Below are positions 1 through 5,628 of a stretch of DNA of 5,628 nt, in pieces (position 1 is the stretch's first letter; every line of letters starts with the position of its first letter). The DNA comes from an uncultured Bacteroidota bacterium (lineage in GTDB: Bacteria; Bacteroidota; Bacteroidia; Bacteroidales; P3). The position numbers and the translations under genes were made by a program. The stretch covers positions 1 through 5,628 of the forward strand of contig URCX01000124.1 in NCBI GenBank assembly GCA_900546465.1, written 5' to 3'. The notes under the pieces were generated by a model. The model searched no databases. It had not been told where the DNA came from and was given only the letters and a program-made list of their open reading frames with translations.

Positions 1-1
1 C

Positions 2-55
2 ATACGTATCCTATGCGGTAATAATGTAAACACACAAAAGCTGATAGTCGAATAA
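2..55 (+). CDS. C-terminal end of a convergent gene, possibly a T9SS type A sorting-domain protein (partial)
   Basis: One plus-strand frame is open from the left edge to a TAA at 53-55 and encodes IRILCGNNVNTQKLIVE. The other two plus frames stop sooner, at 19-21 and 27-29. The pattern of a short beta strand (IRI), a polar turn (GNNVN), then a second strand with a basic residue (QKLIVE) ending at the stop resembles the last strands of type IX secretion sorting domains ('GiYiirv...kKliv'). In the Bacteroidota these domains target surface or secreted proteins to the T9SS translocon. A strong plus-strand terminator begins 21 nt after the stop, which supports a real gene ending here. Only 17 residues are visible, so the family call is a guess and the rest of the protein cannot be described. 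Confidence 0.45.
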   Translation: MRILCGNNVNTQKLIVE

Positions 56-76
56 GCGACAACCGGTAAACACTTC

Positions 77-103
77 AAAGGGAGCCATACGGCTCCCTTT
101 TTT
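77..103 (+). terminator. Strong intrinsic terminator of the left-edge gene
   Basis: A perfect 10-bp inverted repeat (AAAGGGAGCC at 77-86 and GGCTCCCTTT at 91-100) encloses a 4-nt ATAC loop. The plus-strand T run spans 98-103. On the minus strand only three Ts follow the stem, so it acts mainly in the plus direction. It lies 21 nt after the TAA at 53-55 and probably ends that transcript. Confidence 0.9.
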
Positions 104-122
104 ATTGCCAAAACAGAAGAAC

Positions 123-149
123 AAAAAGCGGAATACTAAGTTCCGCTTT
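123..149 (-). terminator. Terminator-like hairpin, minus direction
   Basis: A perfect 9-bp inverted repeat (AAAGCGGAA at 125-133 and TTCCGCTTT at 141-149) encloses a 7-nt loop. Read on the minus strand, the stem runs into five Ts (127-123). On the plus strand the T run is broken by a C after three Ts. It probably acts as a back-up stop for transcription leaving dut, protecting the convergent gene from antisense readthrough. A leftward transcript starting between it and dut cannot be excluded. Confidence 0.65.
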
Positions 150-295
150 CTTATACGTTCAGCAAAGCAGCAGACTCACTGCTATTTCGGAAATAAGCAT
201 AAGGAATTGAATAATAAGAGGAAAATTATTTCACCGAAGAGACGATAGAATAAAAAGGAATATACTTGGAGACATAGGAAGTAATATCGAAACAC

Positions 296-336
296 AAAAA
301 GAAAGCAAGTCTTCTATTCATCAAAAGACTTGCCTT
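296..336 (-). terminator. Intrinsic terminator of the dut / dcw transcript
   Basis: On the minus strand, GCAAGTCTT (333-325) pairs perfectly with AAGACTTGC (313-305) across an 11-nt loop. A G-U pair and two A-U pairs extend the stem to 336 and 302. After one unpaired C at 301 come five Ts (300-296). The hairpin starts 18 nt after the dut stop codon, the expected place for the end of the minus-strand operon. Confidence 0.8.
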
Positions 337-354
337 TCTTAACAATTATATCTT

Positions 355-786
355 TTATTTTCCTGTATGCCCGAAACCGCCTTCGCCTCTTTGGGTTTGT
401 GTCAACTCCTCTGTGAGTTCCCATTCCACTCTCTCATGTTTAGCTACTATCATTTGTGCTATACGTTCAGAGTTTTTTATTTCAAAAGCTTTATCTGAAA
501 GATTGACAAGCAATATCTTGATTTCACCTCTGTAATCTGCATCTATCGTTCCCGGACTGTTCAATACTGTTATTCCATATTTGAATGCCAAACCCGAACG
601 CGGTCTGATCTGTGCTTCAAAGCCTGTGGGTAATTCGATGAACAGTCCTGTTGGTACCAAAACTCTTTGCAGCGGTTGAAGAACAATTGGAACTTCTATA
701 TTCGCCCGCAAATCCATTCCGGCAGAAAGGAGAGTTTCATACTCCGGAAGTGCATTTGAAGATTTGTTTATCACTCTTACTTTCAT
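355..786 (-). CDS. dut: dUTP diphosphatase (dUTPase)
   Basis: This cytoplasmic enzyme hydrolyses dUTP to dUMP and pyrophosphate, keeping uracil out of DNA and supplying dUMP for thymidylate synthesis. The 143-residue protein has the length of homotrimeric dUTPases and all five motifs in order: SAGMDLRA (21-28), RPRSGLAFKYG (61-71), the NSPGTIDADYRGE segment (76-88), ERIAQMIV (107-114) and RGEGGFGHTGK (133-143). By alignment with the E. coli enzyme, Asp82 is the likely catalytic base and Tyr85 the residue that helps exclude ribose. Phe138 in motif 5 would stack on the uracil ring. The ATG start gives the usual N-terminus (MKVRVINKS). It begins 11 nt after the ftsZ stop with only a weak GGA upstream, so it is probably read from the ftsZ mRNA, and a terminator follows. 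Its place at the end of the division cluster is the only unusual feature. Confidence 0.97.
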   Translation of the reverse strand: MKVRVINKSSNALPEYETLLSAGMDLRANIEVPIVLQPLQRVLVPTGLFIELPTGFEAQIRPRSGLAFKYGITVLNSPGTIDADYRGEIKILLVNLSDKAFEIKNSERIAQMIVAKHERVEWELTEELTQTQRGEGGFGHTGK

Positions 787-797
787 GAAATCCGATG

Positions 798-2480
798 TTA
801 ATCGACTTGTGCGTCTATTGCAGAGTTGTTTCTGAAAGACAAATCCCCTGAACTGTCTATTCCAAGGCTTGACTTAGGTCTCGGAGAAGAAAAGTTTTGT
901 GAAATATTATAGTCGTTTTCCATGCTCGGGTGAGAGTTTATTATTGACTCCAAACCTTCAGTCGTTGTCATCATATCCCGAATTCTTTTTATTCTGGCAA
1001 CGCGTTCTTCCTCCATTGTGTTTGTTGTTACAGATTGAGGAGACCATGTGGTTTGACTTACAATATCTGCCAGAGCTCCTGTTTCAATAGGAGTTTCAGC
1101 AACAATCGTACTTTGCGTTATTTCTTTTTCTACTACGGTATTTAACCGTGGTTCTTCGTGATGTACGCTTACAGATGTTATTGGAGCTAAGGCATGAGTT
1201 CTTTCTGTCGAGGTGTCCACCGGATTCATATTCTCATCAAGAACTATCGTCTTTTTTTCTTGCTTATAAGACTCAGTTTGCTTAGGTTGCTCTTGTTCTT
1301 TCGGTTTATCCTCATCTACGATTTTGATTATCATATCATCAGCTCCGGCATGTAATGGAGTTTCCTGTTTCTTTGCAGTTTGCACTACTGTTGTTTCAGC
1401 TTTTTTTGATGCTTCTTCCGGACTTGGTATTATGCCACCCGGAGTTCTGTCTCCCGGAGTGTATATTTCTTGTTTTGCTTCAAAACCGGTAGCTATGAGC
1501 GTAATGCTTAGTTTGTTTCCTAAACTTTCATCGAATGTTACGCCCCATATAGTATTGATGTCTTTGTTTGTCTGTTCTTCCAAGTAGTCTGTAATAACTT
1601 CCAATTCCTCCATTGTGAAGTCTTTCTCCGAACAACTTATGGTCAAAAGCACATCTTTGGTTTGAGAAATGTCATTATCATTAAGCAAGTCGGAGGCAGT
1701 GGCAGCTTTTATTGCTTCCAAAGCTCTGTTTTCTCCCTCTGCGATACCCAATCCCATAAGAGCTACTCCGGAGTTCTTCATAACCGACTGCACATCTCGG
1801 AAATCGACTTGTACATAACCGGTATTAGTCATTATTTCGGATATTCCTTTAACTGCAGTAAACAAGACATCATCTGCCAAAGAGAACGCCTCCTTAAAGG
1901 ACATTTTTCCACGTTCTCTCAACTTATCTGTGCTTACAATGATAATACAATCGACAATCTCTTTCAGTTTCTTGATACCTTCCTCTGCCTGAGTTCTACG
2001 TTTACGACCTTCAAAACTGAATGGCAATGTAACGACGCCTACAACCAATATTTTTTCTCCATCTTCCGGCAGATCTATTTGTTTTGCCAATTTTGCAACA
2101 ACAGGAGATGCTCCTGTTCCCGTTCCTCCTCCCATTCCGGCTGTAACAAATAACATCCTTGTATTAGGGTCGAAAATACTTGATATTCTGTCAGCATTTT
2201 CTTCTGCTGCTTGTTGCCCTCTTTGAGGATCATTACCGGCTCCCAATTTACCGATACTTATTTTGTTTCCAACAGGACTGGCACTCAAATTCGTTGCATC
2301 TGTGTTGCAAACAAATAAATCCACACCTTTGATTCCTTTCTCAAACATGTGGTTCACTGCATTGGTACCGGCTCCGCCGACACCCACGACTTTAATATAA
2401 GAAGAAACACTACTTTGAACGTCTATATCCAAAATATTACCGTCGCCTATGATACTGTTTAATTGTATTTGTTCGTCCAT
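798..2480 (-). CDS. ftsZ: Cell division GTPase FtsZ with an extended C-terminal linker
   Basis: FtsZ is the tubulin-like GTPase that polymerises into the cytoplasmic Z ring and recruits the divisome. The GTPase domain spans about residues 28-215, with VVGVGGAGTNAV (31-42), NTDATNL (59-65) and the phosphate-binding GMGGGTGTGA (115-124). The T7 region (about 221-245) keeps the catalytic-loop acids Asp226 and Asp229, but has Gln224 where FtsZ normally has Asn. The second domain runs to about residue 333 (LSITLIATGFE). A hydrophilic linker of about 155 residues follows, rich in Glu, Lys, Gln and Thr. A helix (EEERVARIKRIRDM, 490-503) and a C-terminal tail ending NNSAIDAQVD come last. At 560 residues it is longer than E. 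coli FtsZ (383) and than the roughly 430-460 residues I recall for Bacteroides relatives. In-frame TAA at 2490-2492 makes the ATG the likely start. The SD-like GGAG lies 20 nt upstream, too far for normal use. Confidence 0.98.
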   Translation of the reverse strand: MDEQIQLNSIIGDGNILDIDVQSSVSSYIKVVGVGGAGTNAVNHMFEKGIKGVDLFVCNTDATNLSASPVGNKISIGKLGAGNDPQRGQQAAEENADRISSIFDPNTRMLFVTAGMGGGTGTGASPVVAKLAKQIDLPEDGEKILVVGVVTLPFSFEGRKRRTQAEEGIKKLKEIVDCIIIVSTDKLRERGKMSFKEAFSLADDVLFTAVKGISEIMTNTGYVQVDFRDVQSVMKNSGVALMGLGIAEGENRALEAIKAATASDLLNDNDISQTKDVLLTISCSEKDFTMEELEVITDYLEEQTNKDINTIWGVTFDESLGNKLSITLIATGFEAKQEIYTPGDRTPGGIIPSPEEASKKAETTVVQTAKKQETPLHAGADDMIIKIVDEDKPKEQEQPKQTESYKQEKKTIVLDENMNPVDTSTERTHALAPITSVSVHHEEPRLNTVVEKEITQSTIVAETPIETGALADIVSQTTWSPQSVTTNTMEEERVARIKRIRDMMTTTEGLESIINSHPSMENDYNISQNFSSPRPKSSLGIDSSGDLSFRNNSAIDAQVD

Positions 2481-2588
2481 AATACCAATATTTTATTCTT
2501 CTCCGATTATATGATATTAGTTTGTAAAATTACTACTTTCAGCTTATTTGTATTCCACTGTTAACATTAAGTTCTCAACAGTCTGTTG
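2481..2588 (-). promoter_or_regulatory. ftsA-ftsZ intergenic leader
   Basis: This 108-nt A/T-rich gap is by far the largest within the operon, so it is where an ftsZ-specific promoter or mRNA-level control would sit. On the minus strand it contains no TTTG at all, so the Bacteroidota -7 box (TAnnTTTG) is absent. A sigma70-like TATAAT occurs, but the TTTACA before it is too close (11 nt). The 3' half, next to ftsA, holds a hairpin-forming segment. I infer readthrough from ftsA with possible mRNA processing; no regulator site is proven. Confidence 0.4.
2557..2588 (-). promoter_or_regulatory. Two mutually exclusive hairpins after ftsA
   Basis: Directly after the ftsA stop lies a 13-nt dyad, CAACAG-A-CTGTTG (2588-2576 on the minus strand). 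Its second half also pairs with a downstream arm: ACTGTTGA (2582-2575) with TTAACAGT (2564-2557), 8 bp including one G-U and a 10-nt loop. Both cannot form together. No T run follows either, so this is not an intrinsic terminator. An operator, an RNA processing site or chance are all possible. Confidence 0.35.
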
Positions 2589-3917
2589 TTAATAGCGACC
2601 ATCGCTTATTATCTTCCTCAAAAACTCGTTCAACTTTTCCACCACTCCACTTTTCTTCTGTTTCTTCTCAACGGTTTCATCTGTTGAAGTTTCCTCTTGT
2701 TTTTCATCAGGTTTTACTTCTTCTGCTTTCCGATCCGCCTCAGACCTATCGCTTCTACTCTCATCTTCTATTTGAAAGCCTTTAAGCACCAAGCCTATAC
2801 CTGTTGCATGCATAGGATGCTTCATTTCCTCAGTAACATTTCCTGAAATATGCTCGTCCGGTGTACCTATACGAGTATCCAAACCTAACGTAAACTCTGT
2901 CAGCTTCACAATATCACTAATCATCGAGCCCCCGCCTGTCAGCACAACCCCTGCTATAAGTTTCTTATTGAAATCCGTATTATGGATTTCATACAAAACT
3001 TGTTCCAAAATCATGGTTACTCTTGACTTTATGATTTTAGCGAGAGTTTGAACAGATATTTCCCTTGCGTTACGACCTCTGAAACCAGGTATGGAAATTA
3101 TTTCATTTTGCGAATTTTCATTTTCAAGACATCTTCCGAACTTTATCTTCAACGCCTCTGCTTGCGTCTTTATAATAGAACAGCTCTCTTTTATATCATC
3201 TGTTATCACATTACCTGCCAAAGGTATTACAGCAGTATGTCTCAAAATTCCCTCATGAAATATTGCCACATCCGTTGTTCCTCCGCCTATATCCACAAGA
3301 CATATTCCTGCATCTTTTTCTGTTTCATCTACAACAGCCTCGGCAGAAGCAATAGGTTCAAGTATCAAATCCTTAACCTCATAACCTGCCATCTTGACGC
3401 TGAAATATATGTTTTGAATATTTGTAACGTTACCTGTTATCAAACGAAAATCCCCCTCCAAACATTTTCCTACTCTTCCGACAGGATCCGTTGTGGCAAG
3501 GTCTCCGTCAACGCTGTAACTTTGAGCGATAACATGTATTATTTTCTCGCCATGAGGAAGCAGCAAATTATATTGGTCTTTTTTCAATGTCTCAACATCT
3601 TTTGCTGTTATAATATGGTTATCATCATGAATCATGATATTACCTCTATGTTGCTGCATTTTTATATGATGTCCTGCAATACCGACATACACACCTTTAA
3701 CCTTATAGTCAGCCATTGCCTCTGCTTGTCCGACCGCCTGCTTTATGGAATTTGCCGTTGCTTCTATATTTTTCACGACACCTCTTTCAACACCTATTGA
3801 CGGAGTCTTTCCCATACCTATTATGGAAATCTTTCCCGTCTCATCTCTCTTGCCTATAAAAACAGCTATTTTCGTTGTGCCGACATCTATACCGACTACT
3901 ATCTCTTCTTTTTCCAT
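2589..3917 (-). CDS. ftsA: Cell division protein FtsA (actin-like Z-ring membrane tether)
   Basis: FtsA is a peripheral membrane ATPase of the actin/Hsp70 fold that anchors FtsZ filaments to the inner membrane and helps activate septal synthesis. The 442-residue protein shows phosphate 1 (VVGIDVGTTKIAVFIG, 7-22), the FtsA-specific 1C subdomain (about 84-162, including GEKIIHVIAQSYSVDG), phosphate 2 (LVDIGGGTTDVAIF, 207-220) and the adenosine motif VVLTGGGSMI (324-333). ATGIGLVLKG (371-380) closes the core. A charged, disordered tail of about 40 residues (384-423) leads to GVVEKLNEFLRKIISD (424-439), an amphipathic helix that should be the membrane-targeting sequence. The ATG lies 18 nt after the ftsQ stop without a Shine-Dalgarno sequence, and the N-terminus begins just before the first nucleotide-binding strand as expected. 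The pairing with ftsZ downstream is the near-universal arrangement. Confidence 0.97.
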   Translation of the reverse strand: MEKEEIVVGIDVGTTKIAVFIGKRDETGKISIIGMGKTPSIGVERGVVKNIEATANSIKQAVGQAEAMADYKVKGVYVGIAGHHIKMQQHRGNIMIHDDNHIITAKDVETLKKDQYNLLLPHGEKIIHVIAQSYSVDGDLATTDPVGRVGKCLEGDFRLITGNVTNIQNIYFSVKMAGYEVKDLILEPIASAEAVVDETEKDAGICLVDIGGGTTDVAIFHEGILRHTAVIPLAGNVITDDIKESCSIIKTQAEALKIKFGRCLENENSQNEIISIPGFRGRNAREISVQTLAKIIKSRVTMILEQVLYEIHNTDFNKKLIAGVVLTGGGSMISDIVKLTEFTLGLDTRIGTPDEHISGNVTEEMKHPMHATGIGLVLKGFQIEDESRSDRSEADRKAEEVKPDEKQEETSTDETVEKKQKKSGVVEKLNEFLRKIISDGRY

Positions 3918-3935
3918 ATATGATAAACGTTTTAA

Positions 3936-4697
3936 TTATTTCCTTGTACAAACCACTTGATTATCGAATTTCAAATTGACCAGACTATAATTATTCCAGC
4001 CGTATTTTGTAAAACCCTCCTTATACAGATAGTGCAACTTTCTCAATCTTTCTTCAAGTCTATCCGTTTCCCCAAGCAAAATTACATAATCTCCTACTTT
4101 GGGTATCAATTGGAACTTATCTTTTTTCGAGAAATAAATCTGATCTATCTGATTTCTCAAAATATTATCCCGTTCTATCAAGCTTGCAATCTTATATATT
4201 TCATGATATATCGGAAAAGACACCGAGTCCAAAAGGCTTTTGGGTTTAGGCTGTCCGCTCAATTCTCCACTTGCGACAATAACATTGGCAGCACCACTAA
4301 ACAAAGCACTGCAAACTTGCTCATTGTAATCAAGATAGAACTGCCCTCCCGTAGTATTATATATTCTCACCAACATTCTGTTTTGAACAATATCCACATT
4401 CAAAGTCCCGCTCAAAGTAAGAAAAACATTAGCGGTTGAAATAAGATTTTGCCGTAAAAGATAAGATTCTATCTCCTCACAATGTATCTCTTTCCTTTTT
4501 TTAGATGATAATTTACCGAATTGTCTCTCCACTGTTTTCATTACATCATCACCGGAAATCAGTGTATCTCCTCCTTTGTAATCAATCTTTACATCTATTT
4601 GTGCAATACCAAGATTTCGCATTGTTATGTTTGCAAGTATCACCAACATAACAATGGAAAACAAAACCAACAAAAATCGTATTGCCTTTTTATTCAT
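3936..4697 (-). CDS. ftsQ: Cell division protein FtsQ (DivIB-type), divergent
   Basis: FtsQ is a bitopic inner-membrane protein that links early and late divisome proteins through its periplasmic domain, partnering FtsB and FtsL. The 253-residue protein has a short basic N-terminus (MNKKAIR), one membrane segment (about 7-26) and a periplasmic part. That part starts with a POTRA-like region (about 33-112, including GDDVMKTVERQF and SGTLNVDIVQ). A beta domain follows and ends in NLKFDNQVVCTRK (241-253), which matches Bacteroidota FtsQ. Conserved features I would expect from relatives are weakened: the QR-x-P segment reads QNRMLVRI, and the 'MPLS' stretch after the YID/YLD turn is not recognisable. 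The ATG lies inside the end of murC (8-nt overlap), suggesting translational coupling, with ftsA following after 18 nt. The assignment rests on position, topology and the C-terminal motif as much as on overall similarity. Confidence 0.9.
   Translation of the reverse strand: MNKKAIRFLLVLFSIVMLVILANITMRNLGIAQIDVKIDYKGGDTLISGDDVMKTVERQFGKLSSKKRKEIHCEEIESYLLRQNLISTANVFLTLSGTLNVDIVQNRMLVRIYNTTGGQFYLDYNEQVCSALFSGAANVIVASGELSGQPKPKSLLDSVSFPIYHEIYKIASLIERDNILRNQIDQIYFSKKDKFQLIPKVGDYVILLGETDRLEERLRKLHYLYKEGFTKYGWNNYSLVNLKFDNQVVCTRK
4690..4697 (-). promoter_or_regulatory. murC stop / ftsQ start overlap
   Basis: The ftsQ ATG (4697-4695) begins inside the last codons of murC, whose TAA is at 4692-4690. 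Ribosomes finishing murC can therefore start ftsQ directly. The sequence before the ATG has only a weak AAGAG, so coupling is a reasonable inference. Confidence 0.6.
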
Positions 4698-5628
4698 CAG
4701 CTCTTATCATCTCAGTTATTGGTTCAACAAATCTGTCTATATCACCGGCTCCCAAAGTAACCAATAATTCCGGTTGTAAAGTTTTAAGGAGAGGCAAGAG
4801 TTGTTCCTTCTCCACATAATATTTATCCTGTTTGCTTATCTTTCCAAGTATTGTATCGGAGGTAATGCCTGATATAGGCTTCTCTCTTGCAGGATATATC
4901 GGCAATAGAACCACCTCATCCAATAATTCCAAAGATTTTGCAAACTCGTCGGCGAAATCTCTCGTTCGCGAATAAAGATGCGGTTGAAATACTCCGCAAA
5001 TCCTTTTATCAGGATACAATTCCCTCAAAGATGTTACCGTAGCCTCTATTTCTTGAGGATGATGAGCATAATCATCGTAATATATGGTTTTATCGGTCTT
5101 TATTCTCAAATCAAAACGACGTTTCATTCCTTTAAAAGTAATAAGACTTTCCCTGCACTCACATTCGGTCACGCCCAAAGAAAGAGCCATTGACAACGAA
5201 GCGACTGCATTTTCAATATTATGTCGTCCGGGATAAAGCATCTTCATATCATGATATACATTATCCGGTGTATGGAAATCAAAATAGTACGCTCCTTCAA
5301 TCACTCGCACATTCGAAGCATAATAATCCGCATTAACATCAGTCAAAGAGTATGTTGACTGCGACACTTTTGATACTATTCTCACCGGCAAACTTTTTTT
5401 CAGGAACAATCTGCCGTTTTCTTTCGTCAGATTTGCAAACTGAACAAACGCTTGCTCCAAATTATCCAAATTTCCGTATATATCCAAGTGATCCTCGGCT
5501 ATTGAAGTTATCAATGAAAAGAAAGGAGACAATCTCAAAAAAGACCTGTCATATTCATCAGCCTCGACTACAACATAATCAGACTTATGGTTTATCAAAA
5601 AATTCGTTGAATAATTATTTGATATACC
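4690..5628 (-). CDS. murC: UDP-N-acetylmuramate--L-alanine ligase MurC (partial, N-terminus beyond right edge)
   Basis: MurC is the cytoplasmic ATP-dependent ligase that adds L-Ala to UDP-MurNAc, the first step of the peptidoglycan stem peptide. The 312 visible codons cover the rest of the central domain (VVVEADEYDRSF, AEDHLDIYG, then GRHNIENAVASLSMAL closing it) and the whole C-terminal domain: GMKRRFD, YYDDYAHHP, the MurC-typical FQPHLYSRTRDFADEF and LVTLGAGDID. The frame is open to the window edge and continues as GISNNYSTNF, typical MurC sequence, so the TTG at 5598-5596 is an internal Leu codon and not a start. About 145 N-terminal residues, including the GTHGKT-type P-loop, must lie outside. 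The stop overlaps the ftsQ start by 8 nt. In related genomes murG usually precedes this gene. Confidence 0.96.
   Translation of the reverse strand, partial: GISNNYSTNFLINHKSDYVVVEADEYDRSFLRLSPFFSLITSIAEDHLDIYGNLDNLEQAFVQFANLTKENGRLFLKKSLPVRIVSKVSQSTYSLTDVNADYYASNVRVIEGAYYFDFHTPDNVYHDMKMLYPGRHNIENAVASLSMALSLGVTECECRESLITFKGMKRRFDLRIKTDKTIYYDDYAHHPQEIEATVTSLRELYPDKRICGVFQPHLYSRTRDFADEFAKSLELLDEVVLLPIYPAREKPISGITSDTILGKISKQDKYYVEKEQLLPLLKTLQPELLVTLGAGDIDRFVEPITEMIRADE

Larger units (their letters stand above)
56..354. other. Gene-free gap between convergent transcription units
   Basis: These 299 bases separate the putative plus-strand gene end from the dut stop codon. They contain one plus-strand and two minus-strand terminator-like hairpins, listed separately. 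The part from about 150 to 295 is purine-rich on the plus strand. It shows no ORF that is both Met-started and longer than about 15 codons, no tRNA-like fold that I could recognise and no obvious repeat. Confidence 0.6.

Noticed and set aside
96..170. 25-codon minus-strand ATG frame starting near 96 and other tiny frames in the gap
   Set aside because: The ATG falls within the loop and stem of the plus-strand terminator, and none of the tiny frames shows a ribosome site or recognisable sequence.
104..250. Short Lys/Arg-rich plus-strand frame (about 48 codons)
   Set aside because: It has no ATG, crosses a terminator hairpin, and its composition follows from A-rich DNA; no sign that it is translated.
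1662..2153. 163-codon plus-strand open frame opposite ftsZ
   Set aside because: It is antisense to the FtsZ GTPase domain, very rich in Cys, Ser and Phe, and shows no family motif; a shadow of ftsZ codon use.
2501..2504. GGAG as ribosome binding site for ftsZ
   Set aside because: It is 20 nt from the ATG, too far for usual Shine-Dalgarno spacing, and an in-frame stop at 2490-2492 rules out an earlier start closer to it.
3048..3800. 250-codon plus-strand open frame opposite ftsA
   Set aside because: It lies wholly antisense to a well-conserved ftsA, has a Cys/Tyr/Ile-rich composition like a complementary-frame shadow, and shows no recognisable domain.
3957..4439. 160-codon plus-strand open frame opposite ftsQ
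   Set aside because: It is antisense to ftsQ, whose membrane segment, C-terminal motif and spacing fit the operon; the plus frame has no recognisable motif.
5596..5598. TTG as start of the right-edge gene
   Set aside because: The frame stays open to the window end, and the ten upstream codons encode normal MurC sequence, so this is an internal Leu codon.
1..5628. CRISPR array, tRNA, rRNA, insertion sequence or phage genes
   Set aside because: No regularly spaced repeats, tRNA-like arms, transposase motifs or terminal inverted repeats were seen; the window is core division genes plus a short convergent gap.

Overview
The window is a stretch of the conserved division and cell-wall (dcw) gene cluster of a low-GC member of the Bacteroidota, probably the class Bacteroidia. 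The taxonomic reading rests on three things. The gene order is murC-ftsQ-ftsA-ftsZ with no ddl or murB between murC and ftsQ. FtsQ ends in a Bacteroidota-like 'LKF.NQVVCT.K' tail, and FtsZ has Bacteroidota-style features such as 'LLNDNDI', 'TIWG' and a C-terminus ending 'NNSAIDAQVD'. None of the starts has a convincing Shine-Dalgarno sequence; the sites are A/T-rich instead, as is usual in this phylum.

Layout from right to left, in the direction of transcription on the minus strand. murC (UDP-N-acetylmuramate--L-alanine ligase) enters from the right edge and lacks its N-terminal ATP-binding part. It overlaps ftsQ by 8 nt. ftsQ is followed after 18 nt by ftsA, then by a 108-nt gap that can form two mutually exclusive hairpins, then by ftsZ, and after only 11 nt by dut (dUTPase). 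A hairpin with a U-tract ends this unit about 20 nt after the dut stop. The tight spacing argues for one transcript linking peptidoglycan precursor synthesis (MurC), the divisome connector (FtsQ), the membrane tether (FtsA), the Z-ring polymer (FtsZ) and nucleotide-pool sanitation (Dut).

Left of this unit are about 300 bases without a convincing gene. On the plus strand the extreme left edge appears to carry the last 17 codons of a convergent gene. Their sequence resembles the end of a type IX secretion (T9SS type A) sorting domain, and a strong plus-strand terminator follows 21 nt later. A further minus-strand terminator-like hairpin lies between the two units.

This is mostly ordinary core-genome DNA and I see no undescribed system. 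The points worth a second look are the long FtsZ linker with an altered C-terminal peptide, a Gln in the FtsZ T7 loop where Asn is usual, a divergent FtsQ, the ftsA-ftsZ hairpin region, the attachment of dut to the division operon, and the possible T9SS cargo tail.
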